DNA of 64,000 nt from an uncultured bacterium (GTDB taxonomy: Bacteria > Bacillota > Clostridia > Oscillospirales > Ruminococcaceae): assembly GCA_905214345.1 (NCBI GenBank), contig CAJMLV010000011.1, positions 1-64,000 of the forward strand, in the 5' to 3' direction. The position numbers were made by a program, and so were the translations under genes. The notes under the pieces are model-generated. The model searched no databases and was not told where the DNA came from. It saw nothing but the letters and a program-made list of their open reading frames with translations. Of the stretch, positions 42,697 through 50,983 are shown piece after piece (position 1 is the first letter of the stretch; each line of letters begins with the position of its first letter).

Positions 42697-43725
42697 TTAT
42701 TCTTCGATGACAACGTAATCATCGGGGATGGTAATGCCAAGAGCTTCCGCGTTGGCCGCATTGTATTTCTTGGTAAACTGCGGCGCATACTCAATGGGCA
42801 TTTCCTCGACTTTGCTTTCACCGGTCAGGATTTTCACCGCCATGTTGCCAGTGGCAACGCCCAGATCGTAGTAGCTGATGGACAAAGTCGCCACGCCGCA
42901 GCCGGCGCAGATGCCTTCTTCACCCGCGACCACAGGAACCTTGCCGTAGCAGATATTGTTGATCAGTTCGGTGTTGTTGGCGGCGGTGTTGTCGGTGGGA
43001 ATGTAGATCACGTCGCTGGCATCCGCGGCACTCTGACAGACGGTTGCCAGATCGTTGGAATCGCTGAAAGCGTAGTATTCGCAGGTGTAACCCATGGCTT
43101 CCAGTTCAGCCTTGACGGTATCGACCTGATACTGGCTGTTGGCCTCGGCACTGCAGTACAGCAGACCAATCTTCTCGGCGTCAGGGAAAAGTTCCTGGAT
43201 CATGGCCGCCTGCTCATCCAGCGGGGCCAGGTCACTGGTACCGGAGATGTTGGTGCCTACCAGACCGTCGAAGTCATCAATGCCCAGGGCCACGCCGTAT
43301 TCCGTAACCGAGGTACCCAGCACGGGAATGGTGTTGGTGCCGGCCTGGGCCGCCTGCAGTGCGGGGGTGGCGTTGGCCAGGATCAGATCCACTTCCGAAG
43401 CCACAAAACCGGTGATGATAGTGGCACAGGTATTGGTGTCATTCTGTGCGTTCTGCTCGTCAAAAGTAACGGCATCTTCACCCAACGCTTCCACAATGGC
43501 GTCCTTGAATCCCTGTGTGGCGGCATCCAGTGCGTCATGCTGCACCAACTGGCAGATACCCACGGTATACTTGGCACCTTCGGCAGCGGTTTCGCTGCTT
43601 TCGGTCGAAGTGCTTGCCTCGGACGCAGTATTTTCGGATGCCTGGCTGCTGCCGCCGGAAGTGCAGCCGGCCATAGCCAAAACCATGCAGCCTGCCGTAA
43701 TAAGAGAAATGACACGCTTTTTCAT
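42697..43725 (-). CDS. ABC transporter substrate-binding lipoprotein (TrpX-like, PF04392)
   Basis: A 342-residue lipoprotein. Signal peptide with lipobox AMAGC (Cys21), a Ser/Thr/Glu-rich tether to about 45, then YTVGICQLVQHDALDAATQGF, given as the family pattern VGICQLVQHDALD that opens PF04392 proteins; later blocks include VDLILANATPALQAAQ, IPVLGTSVTEYG and YIPTDNTAANN. Related systems import tryptophan or other aromatic compounds; the ligand here is inferred only. RBS AGGAGGAAG selects ATG 43723-43725. Its mature sequence is strongly acidic. Strong promoter upstream. Confidence 0.92.
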   Translation of the reverse strand: MKKRVISLITAGCMVLAMAGCTSGGSSQASENTASEASTSTESSETAAEGAKYTVGICQLVQHDALDAATQGFKDAIVEALGEDAVTFDEQNAQNDTNTCATIITGFVASEVDLILANATPALQAAQAGTNTIPVLGTSVTEYGVALGIDDFDGLVGTNISGTSDLAPLDEQAAMIQELFPDAEKIGLLYCSAEANSQYQVDTVKAELEAMGYTCEYYAFSDSNDLATVCQSAADASDVIYIPTDNTAANNTELINNICYGKVPVVAGEEGICAGCGVATLSISYYDLGVATGNMAVKILTGESKVEEMPIEYAPQFTKKYNAANAEALGITIPDDYVVIEE

Positions 43726-43797
43726 CTTGCTTCCTCCTGATTCCCTCGCATTCACTAAGAGCAACTCCCAAAGCTCTTTTGCGGTTTAATGCTTTAA

Positions 43798-43826
43798 AGT
43801 ATATCACAGCTTTTTGCAGTTGACAA
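43798..43826 (-). promoter_or_regulatory. Promoter of the TrpXYZ-like ABC operon
   Basis: Minus strand: -35 TTGTCA (43821-43826), 17-bp spacer, -10 TATACT (43798-43803). The leader holds a 6-bp stem AAGAGC / GCTCTT (43758-43779). Confidence 0.85.
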
Positions 43827-43903
43827 TGCGCATATTCACAAAACAATCAGGAAATATCACAAAAAACAAAGCATGTTGCACATATTCTGCGGCCGGCTAC
43901 CGC

Positions 43904-45124
43904 TTACTCCGCCATTGTGGTGGGATCCGCCTGATGTTCCAGCAGTCGCTGATAGGTGGAATCCATCCCCAGTGCCCCCAAAGGAGCGGTGATCAGAATG
44001 GCCAGTACGGCTACCGAAAGCACGATCTGGCCGCAAGGCAGCCCCAAGGAGAGCGGCACGGAGCCGATGGCAGCCTGGACGGTGGCTTTCGGCGTGTAGG
44101 CAATCATGCAAAAAAGACGTTCTTTCCGGTTGAGGTTGGTACCGAGCATGCAGAGGAATACACCGAAGGCACGGAAAATCTGGGCTACGGCAATCATGGC
44201 CAGAGCGCTGAGGCCCGCTGCCAGGGTGTAGCGAATATCCACTGCCGCGCCTACCAGCACAAAGAGGATGACTTCCGCCGCCAGCCACAGCTTGCCGAAT
44301 TTCTCGGAAAGGCGTTTGGAAACAAAAGCGGTACTTTTGCACTTGAGGGTGCAGGCCATGGACACCACGGCCAGCAGTCCCGACATGGGAATATAACCCT
44401 TCAACCAGTTTTCCATGGCGACCAGCAGGAAAGAAACGCCCAGAACGATGATGACCTTCATGCTGTTGCGCACATAATGACGGCGGGCGTATGCCGTTTC
44501 AAAGAACAAGGCCAGTACAAGGCCGACCGCCACACCAACCAGAATTCCCAGCACAATAGATACCGGGATGGCGGCAAAATCCTGCCAACGGGCACCGCCG
44601 CCCTGGGCCATACCCACAAACGTGGAGAACAGGACAATGACGTAAATGTCGTCACAGGAGGCGCCGGCCATGATCATCTGAGGAATTCCTTTGGCGGTGC
44701 CCCAGCGGCGGTCCATCAGCTGCACCATGCGCGGTACCACCACAGCGGGAGAAACTGCCGCCAGGACCGCGCCCATCACGGCAGCCTCGATGCGATTGAT
44801 TCCCAGGAAAAGCGGTGCAAACAGCACAAAAGCGAGCAATTCACAGCTGGCAGGTACGCAGGACATCAGAATTGCGGGACGTCCGACCTTTTTCAGATCG
44901 GACAGGTCCAGCGACAATCCTGCTTTGAGCAGAATAATGATCAGCGCCATCTGCCGCAGGTCGGCAGACGCCTCCAGAATCAGAGGGGCCAGCAGATTTA
45001 GGGCATACGGCCCCAGAAGAACACCGGTGAGCAGCATACCGATGATACGGGGCAGCCGGAGAAGACGGCACAGGGCCGCTGCGGACAATCCCACCAGAAA
45101 AATGAGAGCCAAAGATGTAAGCAT
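43904..45124 (-). CDS. CPA2-family cation:proton antiporter
   Basis: A 406-residue integral membrane protein with about twelve helices, of the Na+(K+)/H+ exchanger (KefB/NapA-like) fold. The Asp-Asp pair at residues 158-159 in GASCDDIYVIVLF is the ion-binding motif of helix 5, and TPKATVQAAIG (about 348-358) is the conserved later segment. No C-terminal RCK/TrkA domain is present, so it is the short form. RBS CAGGAGG selects ATG 45122-45124. It lies downstream of a PTS IIA gene, separated by a large hairpin. Ion specificity cannot be told. Confidence 0.87.
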   Translation of the reverse strand: MLTSLALIFLVGLSAAALCRLLRLPRIIGMLLTGVLLGPYALNLLAPLILEASADLRQMALIIILLKAGLSLDLSDLKKVGRPAILMSCVPASCELLAFVLFAPLFLGINRIEAAVMGAVLAAVSPAVVVPRMVQLMDRRWGTAKGIPQMIMAGASCDDIYVIVLFSTFVGMAQGGGARWQDFAAIPVSIVLGILVGVAVGLVLALFFETAYARRHYVRNSMKVIIVLGVSFLLVAMENWLKGYIPMSGLLAVVSMACTLKCKSTAFVSKRLSEKFGKLWLAAEVILFVLVGAAVDIRYTLAAGLSALAMIAVAQIFRAFGVFLCMLGTNLNRKERLFCMIAYTPKATVQAAIGSVPLSLGLPCGQIVLSVAVLAILITAPLGALGMDSTYQRLLEHQADPTTMAE

Positions 45125-45147
45125 ATAATTTTCCTCCTGAAATAAAC

Positions 45148-45201
45148 ATAAAAAGGCCGACAACTTCTGCGTCAGAAACGAGCACAGAAGTCATCAGCCT
45201 T
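45148..45201 (-). terminator. Large hairpin with U-run before the antiporter gene
   Basis: Minus strand: long imperfect stem (45182-45201 with 45153-45170, about 17 paired positions) followed by TTTTTATG, ending only 10 bases before the antiporter ribosome site. Acts as terminator after the PTS IIA gene or as an attenuator in the antiporter leader. Confidence 0.8.
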
Positions 45202-45262
45202 AAACAGCGGTTCGGGTTTTCCCGGGGAGCACTTCATTCCCCTATTCGGTTTTTACGGACGT

Positions 45263-45733
45263 TCAGGCAAAACGGGAAGCCTCTGCCCTGGCCAGGCGCA
45301 TGATAAAATCTTCCCGTGAGACACTGGCGCGCAGTTCCTTGACCAGCGCAGCATCGGAGAGAAGATTGACCAGCCGCGCTAGAATCAAAAGATGTTCAGC
45401 CTGTGCCTGAGGCGGTACGGCGATCATGAAAATCAGATCCACCGGTCGGTTGTCCGGTGCGCCCCAGTCAACGCCTTTGCGCAGCGTCAAAGCAGCCACA
45501 CCGGGTGCGGCCACACCGGCATTGCAGGCATGGGGCAAAGCCATTCCGTCACCGATGGCGGTACTGCCGCCGGAAGTTTCTCTCTCGCACACAGCGTTAT
45601 AGTAGGCGGTGCCGTTGGTTATAACGCCATTGGATTCCTGCAGTTCCACCAGAACGCCCAAAGCATCCGCCGCGTTAGCCATATCGGCATGGAGCAGCAC
45701 ACTGTCCCGGTTCAAAAGATCACTTACCCGCAT
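45263..45733 (-). CDS. PTS IIA-type protein (fructose/nitrogen family)
   Basis: A 156-residue stand-alone EIIA domain of the fructose/mannitol/PtsN class. The phosphorylated His is His68 in GDGMALPHA, preceded by GSTAIG; the core VDLIFMIAVPP and HLLILARLVNLL blocks are typical. No IIB or IIC gene is nearby, so it may be regulatory, like EIIA-Ntr, rather than part of a sugar transporter; regulation of the antiporter next door is an inference from position. ATG 45731-45733 is nine bases from AAAGGTGG; a GTG two codons earlier is too close. Confidence 0.88.
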   Translation of the reverse strand: MRVSDLLNRDSVLLHADMANAADALGVLVELQESNGVITNGTAYYNAVCERETSGGSTAIGDGMALPHACNAGVAAPGVAALTLRKGVDWGAPDNRPVDLIFMIAVPPQAQAEHLLILARLVNLLSDAALVKELRASVSREDFIMRLARAEASRFA

Positions 45734-45755
45734 AACCACAGCCCACCTTTCCGTT

Positions 45756-46586
45756 TCAGTACGAGGTTGCCTGTTCGATCAGTTTGTAGAGGAATTCTCC
45801 CACCGCACCTTCGGAACAGGTGCAGGTGGTCACCTCATTGGCCGCGGCTTTGACCTCGGCCGGTGCGTTGGCAACAGCCACAGAATATCCTGCCTGCTGC
45901 ATCATCTCCAGGTCATTGTAGTAGTCCCCGATGACCAGCGTGTTCTGGACGGGTTCCCCCAGCAAGGTGCAGGTGTCACGCAGACCGGACGCTTTGCCGA
46001 TACCGGCAGGCATGATCTCCAGATAGATACTGTTGGTGGGCAGGAAATAGTTTTCCCGGCCATAATAGCGGGTTTTGGCGTATTGGCCGATCTTGCGGAT
46101 GGTTTCGGGATCGGCGGCAAACACCACCTTCACCCAGCCGTCCGGAACACTGTCCAGCGGGCAGGCCACACCGGACAGTTTCTCATCCACCTGGTGGGCA
46201 TGGGTGTAGGGGTTTGCCTGAATAATGTACATCTCCCCTGCCCCAGCCATGACTTCCACGCCGACCTGCGGGAATTTCTGCATAATATCCAGGATTGCCG
46301 CGGTGGCCTGGGCACGTTCCAAGGTGGCATGGCGAAGAACACGGTTGGTGGTGAAATCATAGAGCAGCGCGCCGTTGCAGGAGATTGCCGGCAGCGACAG
46401 AGGAATATCCCCCAGCGCTGCACGGATGGATTCCGGCGGACGGCCGGAGGCCACCGTAAACCGTCCGCCCATGCGGATAAACAGGCGGATAACGGTACGG
46501 TTGCATTCCGGGATACCTTCCTTGGCCGTCAGCAGAGTATTGTCCATATCGCAAAAGACCAGATAATCATGCAGGTTCCGTTTCAT
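45756..46586 (-). CDS. Cof-type HAD-IIB phosphatase
   Basis: A 276-residue HAD-IIB phosphatase. Motif I YLVFCDMDNTLLT (Asp13 and Asp15), motif II TVASGRPPESI, a C2 cap (about 85-190), motif III Lys in GIGKASGL, and motif IV VIGDYYNDLEMMQQAG. These enzymes dephosphorylate sugar phosphates, pyridoxal phosphate or flavin precursors; the substrate is open. ATG overlaps the rluD stop by ATGA and uses AAAGGAAC. It is 22 bases before the PTS IIA gene, so the division operon continues through it. Confidence 0.9.
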   Translation of the reverse strand: MKRNLHDYLVFCDMDNTLLTAKEGIPECNRTVIRLFIRMGGRFTVASGRPPESIRAALGDIPLSLPAISCNGALLYDFTTNRVLRHATLERAQATAAILDIMQKFPQVGVEVMAGAGEMYIIQANPYTHAHQVDEKLSGVACPLDSVPDGWVKVVFAADPETIRKIGQYAKTRYYGRENYFLPTNSIYLEIMPAGIGKASGLRDTCTLLGEPVQNTLVIGDYYNDLEMMQQAGYSVAVANAPAEVKAAANEVTTCTCSEGAVGEFLYKLIEQATSY

Positions 46587-47509
46587 CTGCGATGTTCCTT
46601 TCTCAGACGCGTCAGATATTCTTGGAAATAGGGCGGCAGTTCGCTGTCAAAGCGAAGCATATCGCCGGTAATGGGGTGCCGGAATCCCAGTTCTTTGGCA
46701 TGCAGGCACTGTCCGTTCAGAAAACGAAGCACATTGCGGGGACCATACACAGGGTCCCCTGCCAGAGGATGACCGATATGGGACATATGTACACGGATCT
46801 GATGGGTGCGGCCGGTTTCCAGGCGGCAGGCAATATAGGTGAAATTGCCGAAGCGTTCCAGTACCTGCCAGTGGGTGCGGGCCGGTTTGGAATTGGTGGC
46901 GGTAACCGCCATTTTTTTGCGGTCCCTGGGGTCCCGCCCGATGGGAGCGTCTACCGTACCGGAGTCCTCTTTCAGATTGCCGTAAACCACCGCGTGGTAG
47001 ACCCGATGGATGTCATGAACGGCCATCTGCTCGCTCAATCCCTGATGGGTGGCATCATCCTTGGCCACCACCAGCAGACCACTGGTGTCCTTGTCGATGC
47101 GATGAACAATGCCGGGGCGGATGGCGCCGCCGATACCGGACAAACCGCCTGCGCAGTGATACAAAAGCGCGTTGACCAAGGTACCGTCCGGATTGCCGGG
47201 GGCCGGATGCACCACCATCCCTTTCGGTTTGTTGACGACCAGAAGATGGTCATCCTCGAACACAATATCCAGGGGAATGTCCTGGGGCTGGGCTTCGATG
47301 GGCTGCGGGTCCGGCAGCGTTACCAGGACGGTATCTCCTGCCATCACTTTGTCCTTCTTGTTCACCGGCTGACCATTGCGCAGTACAGCTCCCTGTTCCA
47401 TCAACGCCTGCAAGGCACTGCGGGAAAGCTCCCCGCAGCAGCCGGAAAGCCAGCGGTCCATCCGTTGGCCGGCATCCTGCGGCGCGGCGACAAACTCAAG
47501 CGTCTGCAT
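46583..47509 (-). CDS. rluD: Large-subunit pseudouridine synthase RluD family
   Basis: A 308-residue pseudouridine synthase. An N-terminal S4 domain (about 12-70, GQRMDRWLSGCC onward), then the catalytic domain with HRIDKDTSGLLVVAK (catalytic Asp near 137), and GRTHQIRVHMSHIGHPLAGD. It isomerises uridines in 23S rRNA helix 69 (RluD) or a related site. The start ATG 47507-47509 overlaps the lspA end by 14 bases; 38 upstream in-frame residues belong to lspA's other frame and are rejected. The YlyB-like family member beside lspA is a standard Firmicute arrangement. Confidence 0.93.
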   Translation of the reverse strand: MQTLEFVAAPQDAGQRMDRWLSGCCGELSRSALQALMEQGAVLRNGQPVNKKDKVMAGDTVLVTLPDPQPIEAQPQDIPLDIVFEDDHLLVVNKPKGMVVHPAPGNPDGTLVNALLYHCAGGLSGIGGAIRPGIVHRIDKDTSGLLVVAKDDATHQGLSEQMAVHDIHRVYHAVVYGNLKEDSGTVDAPIGRDPRDRKKMAVTATNSKPARTHWQVLERFGNFTYIACRLETGRTHQIRVHMSHIGHPLAGDPVYGPRNVLRFLNGQCLHAKELGFRHPITGDMLRFDSELPPYFQEYLTRLRKEHRR

Positions 47510-48005
47510 CGGTCTGTTCACTCTGAGCGGGGGCTGCCGCAGAGGTTCGGCGTTCCCGACGCAGGTCCAGCAGCAGCGAAAGAACCAGCAGTCCCACGCC
47601 GGTGCAGACACAAATATCGGCAAAATTAAAGACCGGGAATTCGATGAACTGGAAATTCAGATAGTCTACCACAACACCGGTACGAACGCGGTCGATCAGA
47701 TTTCCCAGACCGCCGCCAAGAACCAGCATCCAGACGATGCGTTCCAGCCGGGACATTTTATGGAAAATCAGAACACCGGCCACCACCAGCAGAACCGCGC
47801 CGGTCACCGCAATCAGCAGCCAGCGGCGGCCGCTGAGCAGAGAAAAAGCCATGCCGTCGTTCAGGACGTATTGCAGCTCGATGAATCCGGGAATCAGGGG
47901 CATGTTCCCCACCGGCAGAAGGTAGGTGGTCGCCCAGATCTTGATCAACTGATCCAGCACAGCCAGCGCCAGACCTCCGATCACGAAACAAATGCCAGTC
48001 AGCAT
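47496..48005 (-). CDS. lspA: Lipoprotein signal peptidase
   Basis: A 169-residue polytopic aspartyl protease (four helices) that cleaves signal peptides of diacylglyceryl-modified prolipoproteins, needed for LivK and the TrpX-like protein in this window. Catalytic Asp residues are in GLGNLIDRVRTGVVVDYLNF and FNFADICVCTGV; VLNDGMAFS is the conserved Asn block (usually NxGAAFS). The C terminus is a short basic and Ala-rich tail. RBS GAAAGG precedes the ATG. A terminator separates it from ileS. Confidence 0.95.
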   Translation of the reverse strand: MLTGICFVIGGLALAVLDQLIKIWATTYLLPVGNMPLIPGFIELQYVLNDGMAFSLLSGRRWLLIAVTGAVLLVVAGVLIFHKMSRLERIVWMLVLGGGLGNLIDRVRTGVVVDYLNFQFIEFPVFNFADICVCTGVGLLVLSLLLDLRRERRTSAAAPAQSEQTDADA

Positions 48006-48043
48006 AAAAATACCTTTCGAAACATGCAGTTTCGTTCAAGCCA

Positions 48044-48081
48044 CAAAAGGCGGTGCTTTCCATCAGATGCAAAGCACCGCC
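48044..48081 (-). terminator. Terminator between ileS and lspA
   Basis: Minus strand: perfect 11-bp stem GGCGGTGCTTT / AAAGCACCGCC (48071-48081 with 48049-48059 read in reverse), 11-base loop, then TTTTG. The short U-run suggests partial readthrough into lspA. A further 6-bp stem (CGAAAC/GTTTCG) precedes the lspA ribosome site. Confidence 0.75.
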
Positions 48082-48123
48082 CACAGGGCCTTGTTTATTG
48101 CCTGAACGCCGGTTTCGCAACCA

Positions 48124-50901
48124 TCAGGCGCGGTTGAGCACGGCAGCGCAGCGCGGGCACAGAACGTCTTCGTTCACGGCATCGTCAAACTTCCAGCAGC
48201 GCAGGCACTTGTTGCCGGTGGCATGGGCCGCACTGACGCCCAGACCTTCCAAGGTCCCCTTGGCGCCGCCTTCACCCTTTTCCAGCTTGACCTGGGAAAT
48301 GATCATCAGGTCGGCCAGCTCGTCCATAGGGATGACATTCAGGAAGTCGTACAGCTCATCGCTGCAATACAGGGTCAGAGCCGCTTCCAGAGAAGAGCCG
48401 ATGACTTTATCAGCGCGAGCCTGCTCCAGAACCTTCTTCACATCATCACGCACAGCCATGATGCGTTCCCACTTGGCAGTGAAAGCGGAGTCGGCAGCGG
48501 GCTTCGGTTCGGGCATGCGCTCGAACACCACATATTCCTTCATCTCGGGCAGCTTCGGGATGTAGCTCCAGATTTCCTGGCTGGTGAAGCAAAGGATGGG
48601 CGCCAGCAGCTTGGTGAAGTCTACCAGGATGCGGTACAGCGCGGTCTGAGCGCAGCGGCGAGCATGGTCGTCCGCGCAGTACAGACGATCCTTGATCACG
48701 TCCATATAGAAGTTGGACATGTCGATGACGCAGAAGTTGTAGATGGCATGGTAAGCGCGGGAGAAGTCGTATTCGTCGTAAGCGGCACGCATGGTGCGGG
48801 TCAGTTCGGCAACGGCTTCCAGCGCCCAGCGATCGATCTCAAACAGCTGGTCATCAGCTACCATATCCTTGGCGGGATCAAAATCGCCCAGGTTGCCCAG
48901 CATGAAACGGGCGGTGTTGCGCATCTTGCGGTAGGCTTCGGACAGCTGCTTGAAGATTTCCTTGCCGGCGCGCACGTCCACGGTGTAGTCGCTGGAAGCG
49001 ACCCACAGGCGGATGATGTCGGCGCCGTAATCGCGGATGATCTCGGCGGGTTCCATGCCGTTGCCGGCAGACTTGTGCATCTGCTTGCCCTGAGCATCCA
49101 CGACCCAGCCATGGCACAGCACACCCTTGTAAGGCGCAATGCCTTCGGTAGCTACGCTGGTCAGCAGGCTGGACTGGAACCAGCCGCGGAACTGGTCGGC
49201 ACCTTCCATATACAGGTCGACAGGCCAGCGCAGTTCATCACGTTCGCGGCAGACAGCGCTCCAGGTGGAGCCGGAGTCGAACCACACGTCCATGATGTCG
49301 CCATCCTTTTCCCAGTCGGCGGCACCGCATTCGCACACCTCGCCCTTGGGCATGATATCGTTGGCGTCGTACTTGTACCAGGCGTCGCTGCCCTCCTTGC
49401 GGAACAGGTCGGAAACAGCCTTGATGGAAGTTTCGGTGATGTGGTATTTGCCGCACTTCTTGCAGTAGAAGGCCGGGATGGGCACACCCCAGACACGCTG
49501 ACGGGAGATGCACCAGTCGCTGCGGTCGCGGACCATGCCGGTCATGCGGTCGTGACCCCAGGCGGGCTGCCACTTCACGCCGTCGATGGCCTTGTAGACA
49601 TCGTCCTTGAAGGCGTCAATGGAACAGAACCACTGCTCGGTGGCACGATAGATGATGGGATGATGGCAGCGCCAGCAATGGGGATACTGGTGGACGATGT
49701 GTTCCACGCCCAGCAGATGGCCGCTTTCCCGGATATGCTCCAGAATCACCTTGTTGGCGGTCCAGACCTTCAGGCCGGCAAATTCCTTGCCGGCTTCCTC
49801 GGTCAGGCAGCCGGCGGCATCCACCGGCATGACGATGGGCAGCTGAGGATAGTGACCCACGCAGGCATCAAAGTCCTCGGCGCCGTGGCCGGGAGCGGTG
49901 TGAACGCAGCCGGTGCCGCTGTCCAGCGTGACATGGTTGCCCAGAATTACCAGGCCGGTGCGATCCAGGAAGGGATGCTTATATTCCATCAGTTCCAGGT
50001 CACGGCCGGGAATGCGCACATCCAGCACGGTATAGTCTTCCACACCGCAGGCCTTCATGGCAGCTTCCACGCGGTCAGCGGCCATGATATGGTAATCCTT
50101 ACCAATCTTGACGAAGGTGTAGTCAAAGTCGGGATGCAGGCAGGTGGCCACGTTGGCGGGCAGAGTCCAGGTGGTGGTGGTCCAGATCACGATCCAAGCC
50201 TTGTCCAGAGGCACACCGGCCTTGGCCAGCACGCCGTTGGGATCGCCGGTCAGCTTGAAGCGGACGTACAGAGAATCGCACTCGTCCTCACCGTACTCGA
50301 TTTCGGCTTCCGCCAGAGCGGTCTGGTCTTCGGGGCACCAGTACACAACACGCTTGCCCTTATAGATGTAGCCCTTTTCGGCCATTTTGCCGAAGATCTC
50401 CACCTGGCGGGCCTCAAACTCGGGGCGCAGGGTGAGATAGGGATTTTCAAAGTCCCCCTGCACGCCCAGACGCTTGAACTGGCTGTTCATCACGTCAATG
50501 TGCTCGGTGGCGAATTCGCGGCAGATCTGGCGCAGTTCCAGCTTGGAGATGCCCGCCTTCTTGTCGCCCAGAGACCCCAGAGCTTTCAGCTCGATGGGCA
50601 GGCCATGGGTATCATAGCCCGGAACATAAGGGGCGCGGAAGCCCGCCATGTTCTTGTAACGGATGATGATATCCTTGATGATCTTGTTCAGGGCAGTGCC
50701 CATGTGAATGCTGCCGTTGGCATACGGAGGACCGTCATGCAGGATGAAATCCGGGCAGCCCTCATTATTTTTGATCATCTGCTCATAGACATGGTTTTTC
50801 TCCCAGTCTTCCAGCATCTTGGGTTCCTTTTTCGGCAGGCCGGCCCGCATTTCGAACGGGGTGGCCATCTTGTGGATGGTGTCGTTGTAATTTTGCGCCA
50901 A
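48124..50901 (-). CDS. ileS: Isoleucyl-tRNA synthetase
   Basis: A 925-residue class I synthetase that charges tRNA-Ile. The HIGH-type motif is in DGPPYANGSIHMG (residues 57-68), and the KMSKS-type loop is GKQMHKSAGNG near 609. The CP1 editing domain (about 180-390) and anticodon domain follow, and the C-terminal zinc site CLRCWKF...CPRC is complete. The start is TTG at 50899-50901, nine bases from GGGAG, which gives MAQNYND, the usual N terminus in relatives; a TTG three codons upstream is too close to the ribosome site. No T-box leader is present. Confidence 0.96.
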   Translation of the reverse strand: MAQNYNDTIHKMATPFEMRAGLPKKEPKMLEDWEKNHVYEQMIKNNEGCPDFILHDGPPYANGSIHMGTALNKIIKDIIIRYKNMAGFRAPYVPGYDTHGLPIELKALGSLGDKKAGISKLELRQICREFATEHIDVMNSQFKRLGVQGDFENPYLTLRPEFEARQVEIFGKMAEKGYIYKGKRVVYWCPEDQTALAEAEIEYGEDECDSLYVRFKLTGDPNGVLAKAGVPLDKAWIVIWTTTTWTLPANVATCLHPDFDYTFVKIGKDYHIMAADRVEAAMKACGVEDYTVLDVRIPGRDLELMEYKHPFLDRTGLVILGNHVTLDSGTGCVHTAPGHGAEDFDACVGHYPQLPIVMPVDAAGCLTEEAGKEFAGLKVWTANKVILEHIRESGHLLGVEHIVHQYPHCWRCHHPIIYRATEQWFCSIDAFKDDVYKAIDGVKWQPAWGHDRMTGMVRDRSDWCISRQRVWGVPIPAFYCKKCGKYHITETSIKAVSDLFRKEGSDAWYKYDANDIMPKGEVCECGAADWEKDGDIMDVWFDSGSTWSAVCRERDELRWPVDLYMEGADQFRGWFQSSLLTSVATEGIAPYKGVLCHGWVVDAQGKQMHKSAGNGMEPAEIIRDYGADIIRLWVASSDYTVDVRAGKEIFKQLSEAYRKMRNTARFMLGNLGDFDPAKDMVADDQLFEIDRWALEAVAELTRTMRAAYDEYDFSRAYHAIYNFCVIDMSNFYMDVIKDRLYCADDHARRCAQTALYRILVDFTKLLAPILCFTSQEIWSYIPKLPEMKEYVVFERMPEPKPAADSAFTAKWERIMAVRDDVKKVLEQARADKVIGSSLEAALTLYCSDELYDFLNVIPMDELADLMIISQVKLEKGEGGAKGTLEGLGVSAAHATGNKCLRCWKFDDAVNEDVLCPRCAAVLNRA

Positions 50902-50936
50902 GGTCTCCAACTCCCTCTATGTTTGATATATTTACC

Positions 50937-50968
50937 GCAAAACCGCGGCAGCCGGAAGGGCCGCCGCG
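50937..50968 (-). terminator. Hairpin between divIVA and ileS
   Basis: Minus strand: 10-bp GC-rich stem with one G-U (50959-50968 with 50944-50953), 5-base loop, then GTTTTGC. Weak terminator or attenuator 36 bases before the ileS start. It lacks T-box features. Confidence 0.6.
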
Positions 50969-50983
50969 AAAATAGCTGCGGGG

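Noticed and set aside
50902..50983. T-box riboswitch before ileS
   Set aside because: The 82-base gap is too short and lacks the conserved T-box sequence; only a GC-rich hairpin is present.
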